NCBI GenBank assembly: GCA_900546495.1
Contig: URDN01000001.1
Location: 1-64,000 of the forward strand
Origin: an uncultured Lachnospiraceae bacterium
GTDB taxonomy: Bacteria; Bacillota; Clostridia; Lachnospirales; Lachnospiraceae
Reading direction: 5' to 3'
DNA: 64,000 bases
Position numbers and translations under genes: made by a program. Below are positions 30,731 to 38,458 of this stretch, one piece after another; position 1 is the stretch's first letter; each line of letters opens with the position of its first letter. The notes under the pieces are model-generated. The model had not been told where the DNA came from. It saw only the letters and a program-made list of their open reading frames with translations, and did no database searches.

Positions 30731-32146
30731 TTACTTGGTTTCCTGTAAAATTTCAATATTTTCCAGCCAGTCATGTGCCAGATATTCTTTTTCGATTGCA
30801 ATGACCTGCGTCATTGCCTCTTTACTCGGCGCACCGATAGTCAGACGTTTGTTCACACAGGTATCCATGGAAATAGCATCATAAATATCCTCTTCAAATA
30901 CCGGACTGATGGCTTTTAATTCATCCAGAGACATGTCGTCGATCGCAATGCCTTTGTCAATGCAGTACAGTACAATACGGCCTACGATTCCATGTGCATC
31001 ACGGAACGGAACACCATGATTTACCAGATAATCAGCAGCATCTGTCGCATTGGTAAATCCATGGCGTGCACTCTTGCTCATAACCTCTTTATTAAATTTC
31101 ATTGTAGAAATCATACCGGTAAACAGTGCCAGACAACCTTTAACGGTATCAATGGCATCAAACGTCAGCTCTTTGTCTTCCTGCATGTCTTTATTATAAG
31201 CAAGCGGAATTCCTTTCATAGTAGTCAGAATAGACATCAGTGCACCATATACACGTCCTGTTTTTCCACGGACCAGCTCAGCAATATCCGGATTCTTCTT
31301 CTGAGGCATAATGCTGCTTCCGGTGCTGTATGCATCATCGATTTCCACAAATTGATACTCATTGGAATTCCAGATGATGATTTCCTCGCAGAAACGGCTC
31401 AAATGCATCATGATCGTAGATAACGCGGACAAAAATTCAATGACATAATCACGATCAGATACAGAATCCATGCTGTTTAAGGTTGGTCCTGCAAAGCCTA
31501 GTAAGGATGCCGTATATTCTCTGTCTAACGGGTAGGTTGTTCCAGCTAAAGCACCTGCACCCAGTGGGCAGTAATTCATACGCTCATAAATATCATGCAG
31601 ACGGCTTCTGTCTCGTTTGAACATTTCAAAATAAGCACCAACATGGTGAGCTAATGTAACTGGCTGTGCTTTCTGAAGATGTGTGAATCCTGGCATGATC
31701 GTCTCAGTATTCTCTTCCATGATTTTTAACAGTTCCTGTAACAGATCTCGTACAAGCTCATCTGTGTAAAGCACTTCCAGACGTGTATACAAACGCATAT
31801 CCAATGCAACCTGATCATTTCTGCTTCGTCCTGTGTGAAGTTTTTTACCGGTATCACCCAGACGGTCGATCAGATTTGCCTCCACAAAACTGTGGATATC
31901 CTCATATTCATCTGTAATTTTCAGTTTACCGGATTCTACATCTTTGCAGATCTCATCCAGTGTTTTTACGATATCCTGCATCTCCTGCTTTGTCAGAATG
32001 CCCTGTTTTCCAAGCATGCATACATGCGCGATACTTCCCTGGATATCCTGTTTGTAAAATTTCTGATCAAAAGAAATAGATGCGTTAAAATTATAAACCA
32101 GTTTGTCCGTTTCCTTTGTGAAACGTCCTCCCCATAATTGTGCCAT
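30731..32146 (-). CDS. argH: Argininosuccinate lyase
   Basis: A 471-residue enzyme of the fumarase/aspartase superfamily, splitting argininosuccinate into arginine and fumarate. It starts MAQLWGGRFTKETDKLVYNF; the three signature blocks are HTGRSRNDQVALDMR, the TxxxxH region TLAHHVGAYFEMFKRD, and the flexible loop GSSIMPQKKNPDIAELVRG carrying the catalytic Ser. ATG 32146 is preceded by AAGGAGG; an earlier ATG at 32182 is unlikely. It lies between queH and asd, 45 bases after the former. ArgR is encoded at 53,821-54,273 but no ARG box was identified here. Confidence 0.95.
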   Translation of the reverse strand: MAQLWGGRFTKETDKLVYNFNASISFDQKFYKQDIQGSIAHVCMLGKQGILTKQEMQDIVKTLDEICKDVESGKLKITDEYEDIHSFVEANLIDRLGDTGKKLHTGRSRNDQVALDMRLYTRLEVLYTDELVRDLLQELLKIMEENTETIMPGFTHLQKAQPVTLAHHVGAYFEMFKRDRSRLHDIYERMNYCPLGAGALAGTTYPLDREYTASLLGFAGPTLNSMDSVSDRDYVIEFLSALSTIMMHLSRFCEEIIIWNSNEYQFVEIDDAYSTGSSIMPQKKNPDIAELVRGKTGRVYGALMSILTTMKGIPLAYNKDMQEDKELTFDAIDTVKGCLALFTGMISTMKFNKEVMSKSARHGFTNATDAADYLVNHGVPFRDAHGIVGRIVLYCIDKGIAIDDMSLDELKAISPVFEEDIYDAISMDTCVNKRLTIGAPSKEAMTQVIAIEKEYLAHDWLENIEILQETK

Positions 32147-32191
32147 GTCGTTATCCTCCTTCATTTCTCTTATCCTGCACACAGGTTTTCC

Positions 32192-32836
32192 CTATGCTTT
32201 TGTTCTTTTTTCCTGTTCCCGCTGCATTTTGGAATATACGCAGCCACAGTAATCCTGCCGGTACAGACCGTAGATTTCCGACAATTCTACGGATCGCTTG
32301 TATCCATTTTTCTTCTTAAAGTCAGAATTCAAAAAAACAGTCGTTCCATGGCAGTATTCTGCTGCCGCTGCTTCTCCCACTTCATTGAGCAGCGCCGCAT
32401 TTTTCAGCGGACTAATGGTCAGCGACGTAGTAAAATAGTCAAACTCCTTTTCCTGTGCCAATTTTGCAGTCTCTGCCAGACGCAGTGCAAAACATTTTTC
32501 GCAGCGCTCGCCACCCTCCGAAACCTGCTCCAGTCCTTTTACCTCTGCCACAAACCGCTCCGGTTCATAGGCACCTTCAATAAAAGACACCGGATATTTC
32601 ACCGGAAGCTCCCGGATCAGACGTTTTTCTTCTTCCACACGTTTGTGATATTCTGCTGCCTCCGTAATATTCGGATTATAGAAAAACACTGTAATGTGGA
32701 AATATTCCGCCAGATACTCCAGTACATAACTACTGCAAGGTGCACAGCAAGCGTGTAATAATAGTGTTGGAACTTTTTGCTCCATCTGTAATTTTTGAAT
32801 TTTCTTTTCCAGTTCTTTTTGGTAATTCTGCTTCAT
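32192..32836 (-). CDS. queH: Epoxyqueuosine reductase, QueH family
   Basis: A 214-residue QueH (DUF208) enzyme reducing epoxyqueuosine to queuosine in tRNA. The cluster-binding Cys pairs are in LLHACCAPCSSYVLEYL and GGERCEKCFALRLAE, and the closing YRQDYCGCVYSKMQRE adds a Cys pair; the catalytic region is FDYFTTSLTISPLKN. It begins the minus-strand run to argH. It faces the ABC importer genes, with both starts in a 100-base gap. Confidence 0.9.
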   Translation of the reverse strand: MKQNYQKELEKKIQKLQMEQKVPTLLLHACCAPCSSYVLEYLAEYFHITVFFYNPNITEAAEYHKRVEEEKRLIRELPVKYPVSFIEGAYEPERFVAEVKGLEQVSEGGERCEKCFALRLAETAKLAQEKEFDYFTTSLTISPLKNAALLNEVGEAAAAEYCHGTTVFLNSDFKKKNGYKRSVELSEIYGLYRQDYCGCVYSKMQREQEKRTKA

Positions 32837-32938
32837 AACTTATTTATTTTATACGATTCCCATCGGTTTTACAATAGCAACTAACGTTATTTTTACATAC
32901 TCTATACTATATCCGTTGCAATTTGAAGGAGGACTCTC

Positions 32939-33709
32939 ATGCATTCGTTGTTTGAAATTCAACACCTGTCTTATGCATATCATACGATGCAGGGGGAAAC
33001 CCCTGCTTTATCTGATATTACGTTTACCGTCAATTCCGGTGATTTTGTTGCCATCGTCGGTCCCAGTGGATGTGGCAAATCCACACTTTTAAATCTGCTG
33101 GCAGGCATGCTTACGCCGGAATCCGGCACACTGCTTTTAAACGGTACTCCGTTGACCACGGACAGTCGGCGCCACATCGGATATATGCTGCAGCAGGATT
33201 ATCTGCTGGAGTGGCGCAGCATCTGGAAAAATGTACTGCTTGGTCTGGAGATCCGCCATGAACTGACCGAAGAAAGCCGCACTTATGCCAAACAGCTTCT
33301 GGAAAAATATGGTCTGGAAAAATTCTCCCAGTCGAAACCAAGTCAGCTCTCCGGTGGTATGCGGCAGCGTGCCGCTCTGGTTCGTACCCTTGTATTAAAA
33401 CCGGAATTACTTCTCTTAGATGAACCGTTTTCCGCACTGGATTATCAGACACGCCTGTCGGTCAGCAACGATATCGGTTCCATTATCCGCAAAGAGAAAA
33501 AGACCGCAATCCTAGTCACGCATGATCTGGCAGAAGCCGTCAGTCTGGCAGACCGCGTCATCATACTTACGGCTCGTCCCGGACGCATCCAGCGGATCGT
33601 ATCTGTCTCATTTCCAACGGATCTTACACCGATGGAACGCCGGGATCATGATGATTTTAAAACTTATTTCAATCTTATCTGGAAGGAGCTGCACCATGAA
33701 ACGTCCTGA
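32939..33709 (+). CDS. ABC transporter ATP-binding protein, nitrate/sulfonate/taurine type
   Basis: A 256-residue importer ATPase: Walker A GPSGCGKST, signature QLSGGMRQRAALVR, Walker B LLLLDEPFSALDY and H-loop ILVTHDLAEAV, in the arrangement of SsuB/TauB/ThiZ. It starts with AAGGAGG and overlaps the permease gene by 14 bases. A cytoplasmic partner of the permease at 33,696. No periplasm-type binding protein is encoded beside it, so the ligand (sulfonate, nitrate, thiamine precursor) cannot be chosen. Confidence 0.85.
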   Translation: MHSLFEIQHLSYAYHTMQGETPALSDITFTVNSGDFVAIVGPSGCGKSTLLNLLAGMLTPESGTLLLNGTPLTTDSRRHIGYMLQQDYLLEWRSIWKNVLLGLEIRHELTEESRTYAKQLLEKYGLEKFSQSKPSQLSGGMRQRAALVRTLVLKPELLLLDEPFSALDYQTRLSVSNDIGSIIRKEKKTAILVTHDLAEAVSLADRVIILTARPGRIQRIVSVSFPTDLTPMERRDHDDFKTYFNLIWKELHHETS

Positions 33710-34493
33710 AACCCCGCAGGAAGCCTTCCTGTATCAACAACAGCAATACAAACGAAAAATACACTTTTTACGCATCTTTATTTTTGTACTGTTTCTCGTC
33801 CTCTGGGAACTGGCAGCCGATTTATCCTGGATTAATGACTTTATTTTCAGTTCCCCGAAACGACTTGTCGCCTGTTTTGTTCAAATGTTAATGGAAGGAA
33901 CTATCTGGCAGCATGTCAGCATCACACTGTTGGAAACCATGATCAGTTTTGTGCTGGTCATTCTTTTTACCATTCTGATCGCGGTTTTACTCTGGGCAAA
34001 AAAATCTGTTTCTGACGTGTCAGAACCATATATGGTTGTACTGAACAGTCTGCCAAAATCTGCCCTGGCGCCATTACTGATCGTATGGCTTGGCGGCAAT
34101 TATAAAACCATTATCGTTACCGGAATGTCTGTGGCAATTTTTGGCTCAATCCTAAGTCTCTATCAGGGATTTTTATCCGTCGACCCGAATCAGATGAAAC
34201 TGATTGAAACACTGGGTGGGAATCGACGGGATATCCTGACAAAAGTTGTTTTTCCGGCCAATATTCCCAATCTATTTTCCGTCATGAAGGTAGACATCGG
34301 ACTTTGTCTGGTAGGCGTTGTAATTGGTGAATTTATTTCTTCTCGCCGGGGGCTGGGATATATGATCATTTATGGAAGTCAGATCATGAAACTGGACTGG
34401 GTCATTCTTGGAATCGTGATACTCTGTCTGATCGCCATGGGATTGTATCAGTTGATTGTATCTTTAGAGAAATGGTATCTGAAAAAGGTGTAA
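33696..34493 (+). CDS. ABC transporter permease, SsuC/TauC type
   Basis: A 265-residue membrane protein. About six segments are visible (FLRIFIFVLFLVLWEL, VSITLLETMISFVLVILFTI, and the last VILGIVILCLIAMGLYQLIV). The EAA-like coupling loop is PNQMKLIETLGGNRRDILTKVVFP, which docks on the ATPase. ATG 33696 has GGAAGGAG; upstream in-frame starts at 33522 are read-through of the ATPase gene. Same operon as the ATPase, closed by a terminator at 34532-34570. Confidence 0.85.
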   Translation: MKRPETPQEAFLYQQQQYKRKIHFLRIFIFVLFLVLWELAADLSWINDFIFSSPKRLVACFVQMLMEGTIWQHVSITLLETMISFVLVILFTILIAVLLWAKKSVSDVSEPYMVVLNSLPKSALAPLLIVWLGGNYKTIIVTGMSVAIFGSILSLYQGFLSVDPNQMKLIETLGGNRRDILTKVVFPANIPNLFSVMKVDIGLCLVGVVIGEFISSRRGLGYMIIYGSQIMKLDWVILGIVILCLIAMGLYQLIVSLEKWYLKKV

Positions 34494-34531
34494 TTTAAAC
34501 TACCTCAAAAATCGCTATATCAGCAAACGAA

Positions 34532-34570
34532 AAAACGCTGTATCCAGATTTTTCCCGGATACAGCGTTTT
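34532..34570 (+). terminator. Rho-independent terminator of the ABC importer operon
   Basis: AAAACGCTGTATCC pairs with GGATACAGCGTTTT across an 11-base loop, followed by a T-rich stretch (ACTGTCTTTT). Confidence 0.8.
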
Positions 34571-34633
34571 ACTGTCTTTTACTTTTGTTTACTGTTTTTC
34601 ATATGTTTTACTGTCCTTTCAGGAGGGCACCGT

Positions 34634-34798
34634 ATGGCACGAATTATTGATACCGAAACCCAAAATTTGATTGGTCAAAAAGTGAAAAAATTACGCAAAG
34701 AAAAACATATGAGCCAACAGCAGCTCTCTGATCGATTAGAAATCATGGCAATCTACATCTGCCGCTTTGCGGCCTGTCGCTCAAATAGTTCAAAATAG
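34634..34798 (+). pseudogene. Truncated XRE-family HTH regulator
   Basis: A frame of 54 codons behind AGGAGGG. It encodes MARIIDTETQNLIGQKVKK, then LRKEKHMSQQQLSDRLE, the first two helices of an XRE HTH as found in a well-known 130-residue family; after AIYIC the sequence diverges (RFAACRSNSSK) and stops. The recognition helix and the rest are gone. The lost part coincides with the 3' end of the MBL gene on the other strand (34743-34798), so a deletion or insertion probably joined the two. Likely inactive. Confidence 0.65.
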
Positions 34799-35729
34799 CT
34801 TTTACTTCGTATTTTCCATTCAAAGCATAGGCGTCATACGGCTGCGATTCCGCACGTTCCTCTTTCCAGAAGTATGGTAAAAATTCTGCCAGAATTTCTT
34901 CCTCTGACTGAGTTTCCAACCGTATCCGCACAAAATCAATTTTCTGATCAATATCTTCTTTCAACAAACTCCAGAATTTTTCCTGTGATTTTTCAGAAAT
35001 AATCCCATAATGTGGAATAACCAACTGCCTTGCATGATATGCCCTGCATTTTTCTACAGAATCTATAGTATCTTGAAAACTTTTTAATGTAGAAGAAATC
35101 ACACTGATTTCGCTTTCAATTACCCCGGTGCTTTCGCTCAGAAACAGGATACGTTGTGGTTCTAATCCATAACTTACACTGCAATTTGTATGTCCCGGTG
35201 TCTCCAGTACACGAATCTGCTCCTCCCCAAGAGAAATCGTATCACCATCCTGTAGTACACGATCCACCTGCATTTTTTCAAAGTCAATCTGAATATTTGG
35301 TGTACCACCATACAATCTGGAAGCCATATTACTCATCTTCTGAATGGTCTGAATTGCACCTTCTCTACTAAAAACTTTGGTCGCATAAGCACCGGCACAG
35401 ATCTTTGCCTCTGACCATTCTGTTTTGACAGCCGCCATCGCTCCAATATGGTCATAATGTGTATGCGTTGCTAAAATATAATCTAAGGAGCATTCCTGAC
35501 CGAACTGCACGTTTCTTTTTTTCAATACATTGTGAATATTTTCTATCAGTTTATCGGCACAATATGCCATTCCGCAATCCACCAGTGCCGTTTTTTCACT
35601 GCCCAAGATTAAAAGTGCTTCCCCTCCCTTTCCAGCTGTCACCCGGACAATATTTTCAGGAAATTCATATCTGGCACTCTCATCAAATAAAACTATTTTT
35701 TCTTTTTCTGCATCTGTCATAGATATCAA
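34743..35729 (-). CDS. MBL-fold metallo-hydrolase
   Basis: A 328-residue metallo-beta-lactamase-fold hydrolase. The metal site is ATHTHYDHIGAM (HxHxDH), with ETPGHTNCSVSYG supplying the next His and a later His in VIPHYG. Substrate unknown; such enzymes cleave thioesters, lactones or phosphodiesters. TTG 35729 overlaps the preceding stop (TTGA), with AAGGAG at five bases; ATG 35720 is an alternative. The C-terminal stretch (YLSDRPQSGRCRLP) runs over the truncated XRE frame on the opposite strand and may be abnormal. Confidence 0.8.
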   Translation of the reverse strand: MISMTDAEKEKIVLFDESARYEFPENIVRVTAGKGGEALLILGSEKTALVDCGMAYCADKLIENIHNVLKKRNVQFGQECSLDYILATHTHYDHIGAMAAVKTEWSEAKICAGAYATKVFSREGAIQTIQKMSNMASRLYGGTPNIQIDFEKMQVDRVLQDGDTISLGEEQIRVLETPGHTNCSVSYGLEPQRILFLSESTGVIESEISVISSTLKSFQDTIDSVEKCRAYHARQLVIPHYGIISEKSQEKFWSLLKEDIDQKIDFVRIRLETQSEEEILAEFLPYFWKEERAESQPYDAYALNGKYEVKAILNYLSDRPQSGRCRLP

Positions 35730-36166
35730 TCATTCTCCTTACGGATTTTTGATTCATCTGAATTTATTTTTTTCTTCGTTTCTGATTTCGGCTCTTTCAG
35801 AAATTTTTTTATTGCAAAAATAATTGCCATGCCGACAATGGTCAGCAGATTTTCCACCGTACTTGTCTCAAGTACCACCATATGGCGGACAATGACAAAC
35901 ATTACAACTTCCAGAATGGTATCCACATCCGGTTTGCAAAGCATCTTGAAAAATTCAATGCCGATCAGTACGTTTAATACATATCCTAAAAAATCCAGAA
36001 AAGCGTGTGCGGATTCGCGATTCTGCACAAATTCCATAAACGGTTTCCACAGGGAAATAACCGCTACAATTACTGCAATAATAATGATAATATTGATTGC
36101 CAGTTCCAGAAGTTCACTCGCCCGGTCAATCATTCTTCTGATTTTAGTTCCCATAGTTTCACGCAT
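35726..36166 (-). CDS. PsiE-family phosphate-starvation-type membrane protein
   Basis: A 146-residue protein with about four hydrophobic segments (LAINIIIIIAVIVAVISLW, FLGYVLNVLIGIEFFKML, TILEVVMFVIVRHMVVL, NLLTIVGMAIIFAIK) in the size and layout of PsiE (DUF PF06146). The C-terminal tail is Lys/Glu-rich. It overlaps the MBL gene and follows the VOC gene by two bases, so the three form an operon. In E. coli PsiE is controlled by phosphate supply; that role here is inference. Confidence 0.7.
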   Translation of the reverse strand: MRETMGTKIRRMIDRASELLELAINIIIIIAVIVAVISLWKPFMEFVQNRESAHAFLDFLGYVLNVLIGIEFFKMLCKPDVDTILEVVMFVIVRHMVVLETSTVENLLTIVGMAIIFAIKKFLKEPKSETKKKINSDESKIRKEND

Positions 36167-36168
36167 CC

Positions 36169-36612
36169 TTACTGCTGATTTTTATGCTGGTTAAATACCA
36201 CATCACCGGATTCCTCAAAAATCTCGATCAGGTTTCCTGTATTGTCGCGGATAAACACACCATACGTGTCATCTACTTCCGCTACCATAGCGATCTCCAC
36301 GCCCATCGCTTCCAGTTCTTCCTTCGCTTTTCTTCCGTCCGGAACCCCAAATGACATATGTTTGTTTCCATGTGTCATCAGATCTCTGTTCGGTACTCTG
36401 CGGTCCTCCGGCAATGGATTTGCTCCCGGAGCCTCAAACACCTCCAGCAAAAATCCTACACCCTGTAAATGCGCTACTTTGATTCCTGCTCCCGGAATTT
36501 CAGATCGATTGACTACGGTAAATCCAAATACGTCTGAATACCACTGAATCGTCTCCTCAATATCTGCAACACTGATCGCACAGTGATTGATTCCATTAAT
36601 TTTCACTGCCAT
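36169..36612 (-). CDS. VOC-family (glyoxalase-like) protein
   Basis: A 147-residue vicinal-oxygen-chelate protein. Two beta-alpha-beta-beta-beta repeats are apparent: GINHCAISVADIEETIQWYSD and, in the second half, KHMSFGVPDGRKAKEELEAMG with VFIRDNTGNLIEIFEE closing the metal site. His8-like and the two Glu of NLIEIFE would hold the metal. Function ranges from glyoxalase I to epimerase (methylmalonyl-CoA epimerase-like); not decided. First gene of the operon ending in the MBL gene. Confidence 0.75.
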   Translation of the reverse strand: MAVKINGINHCAISVADIEETIQWYSDVFGFTVVNRSEIPGAGIKVAHLQGVGFLLEVFEAPGANPLPEDRRVPNRDLMTHGNKHMSFGVPDGRKAKEELEAMGVEIAMVAEVDDTYGVFIRDNTGNLIEIFEESGDVVFNQHKNQQ

Positions 36613-36796
36613 TTTTTGCTTCCTCCATCTTCATAATCCTTGTCCTGTATATTTTGCTGATTTCAGTATATAGAAAAACACTATTCTACGCAAGTACAAT
36701 TCATATCAGGATCTGTGAAGCAACATATGAGATGATCACTCAAATTTAAAATCACATCTCACTCATCATTCAAATATCACACTTTGCTCTTATAGG

Positions 36797-36872
36797 TAAA
36801 GCGGACATTCGCAATCCGCTTTCGCTACTTGCTCATGAACGCAGTCGCTTTGCGACCTGTCAGCGTTCAAAC
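36797..36872 (+). repeat. Interspersed repeat family B, copy 3 (short)
   Basis: TAAAGCGGACATTCGCAATCC, then GCTTTCGCTACTTGCTCATG and the GTCGCTTTGCGAC hairpin. It stops at CTGTCAGCGTTCAAAC, without the later hairpins. It lies between the VOC gene and the terminator of tRNA-Thr. Confidence 0.7.
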
Positions 36873-36884
36873 CGTATATGACAT

Positions 36885-36915
36885 AAAAAATCCCGGTTGA
36901 AAAACCGGGATTTTC
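36885..36915 (-). terminator. Terminator of tRNA-Thr
   Basis: AAAATCCCGGTT pairs with AACCGGGATTTT (minus strand) with TTTTTTA after it, five bases past the tRNA 3' end. Confidence 0.85.
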
Positions 36916-36919
36916 ACAA

Positions 36920-36991
<72 letters not shown>

Positions 36992-37321
36992 ATGCACAAA
37001 GAATTATATTAGATTTTCGATTTCATTGCAAGCCTTTTTTCATATTTTTATCTATTTTTATAAAGTTTTTGAGAAATTCTTTTCTCTTGTCACACTTTCC
37101 GCTACTTCAAATTTTTCTGATTTTTTTTAAAATCTCATTTTTGTACAAATGTGCCAATCGACTTTTTCCCGTAGTTACGCGATTCTTGCCATTTCGGGTA
37201 GCATTTGATTGTTTGTAAGCGCCCTGCATTTTGGCAGATATGCCATCTTGTCATTTAGAAAAAGCTGTGTTATCTTAAGCCCACAGTAAGCATCTGATCG
37301 TCTTTTCTTTTTTAATTTAAT
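36992..37321. other. Gap holding the tRNA promoter; otherwise nothing recognised
   Basis: TTGCAA (37031-37026), a 17-bp spacer and TATAAT (37008-37003) on the minus strand drive tRNA-Thr. The remaining ~280 bases before the gene at 37,322 show no gene or repeat I can support. Confidence 0.5.
37003..37031 (-). promoter_or_regulatory. Promoter of tRNA-Thr
   Basis: TTGCAA, 17 bp, TATAAT on the minus strand, ending 11 bases before the tRNA 5' end. Confidence 0.8.
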
Positions 37322-38221
37322 ATGCAATATAACACTTTTCAGACAGTCATCATGGAGCGTTTGGAACACGATATTCCAGATCCAAAACGCATCTCGATCC
37401 AGCAGGTTTCCAAAAACAATGGCATTGTCCTTGACGGACTTACGATTATGGAAAACGACTGCAATATTTCACCGACACTTTATTTGAATTATTACTATGA
37501 TTCTTATAGCCATGGCATCAGTTTTAATGATGTTTATCAGTCTCTGCTCAGTGATTATCACCGACACAAACCGTCCCAGAATATTGATCCTTCTTTTTTC
37601 ACGGAATTTGACAATATCCGGGACAAGATTGCCATGAAGCTAATCCATTATGAGCGAAACAAAGAACTTCTGGAAAAAGTTCCTCATATCCGTTTTCTGG
37701 ATCTGGCAATTGTATTTTACTGCCTGATTGCCATGGATTTTGCAACTGGCAACGCAACGATTCTGATTCATCATTCCCATTTGAAAAACTGGAATATTAC
37801 AACAACAGAATTGTTTCAGATTGCCAAAGACAACACCCAGAAGATTTTACCGGAGAAACTATATGATATGAATGATGTCCTTTATGAATTATCCGGACGG
37901 CTCACGCATCCTGATCCAACCGTCTCCAGACCATCTCCCTATCCAATGTTCGTACTCACAAATGAAACGAATCTGTTTGGTGCTGCATGCCTGCTCTACA
38001 AGGATCTGTTAAAACATTTTTCTGAAAAATCACAGACTGATTTCTATATTCTCCCAAGCAGTATCCACGAGGTCATTCTTGTTCCGACTCTGGAAAATGA
38101 CTGCTACGGAGAACTGTCTGATATGGTGCGTGAAGTAAATGATTCTCAGCTTATGGATGATGAAATTCTCTCCACTCACGCTTACTACTACTCCCGCCGT
38201 AAGAACGAAATCACTATGTAA
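37322..38221 (+). CDS. DUF5688-like protein
   Basis: A 299-residue soluble protein resembling DUF5688, a Lachnospiraceae family of unknown function: the N-terminus has NNGIVLDGLTIMENDCNISP and TLYLNYYYDSY, the middle HIRFLDLAIVFYCLIAMDF, and the end ILPSSIHEVILVP followed by a Cys/Asp region. No Shine-Dalgarno stands before ATG 37322 or the next ATG at 37352, which is unusual in this window. It stands alone, after the tRNA gene, on the plus strand. Confidence 0.7.
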   Translation: MQYNTFQTVIMERLEHDIPDPKRISIQQVSKNNGIVLDGLTIMENDCNISPTLYLNYYYDSYSHGISFNDVYQSLLSDYHRHKPSQNIDPSFFTEFDNIRDKIAMKLIHYERNKELLEKVPHIRFLDLAIVFYCLIAMDFATGNATILIHHSHLKNWNITTTELFQIAKDNTQKILPEKLYDMNDVLYELSGRLTHPDPTVSRPSPYPMFVLTNETNLFGAACLLYKDLLKHFSEKSQTDFYILPSSIHEVILVPTLENDCYGELSDMVREVNDSQLMDDEILSTHAYYYSRRKNEITM

Positions 38222-38458
38222 TCTATGATCCGGCATTTCCATTTATAACATCATAGTTGTAAGTAAAAATTCCAACTCACACAATCATAAAATACACAAT
38301 CCGGAGGGACAGGAAAATTCAAGAATCCATTAACATTCTTGTTGCAGGATATGCCTCATGCAACGCATGACATATTTTTCTGTGTATCTTTGTGATCTGT
38401 CATTTCCTGACTCCGTCGGATGTATGAAAAATTCATTTACAGCAGAATATCTCAAAAA

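Noticed and set aside
37175..37369. Minus-strand open frame in the gap after tRNA-Thr
   Set aside because: No ribosome site, and it runs into the start of the DUF5688-like gene on the other strand; no family recognised.
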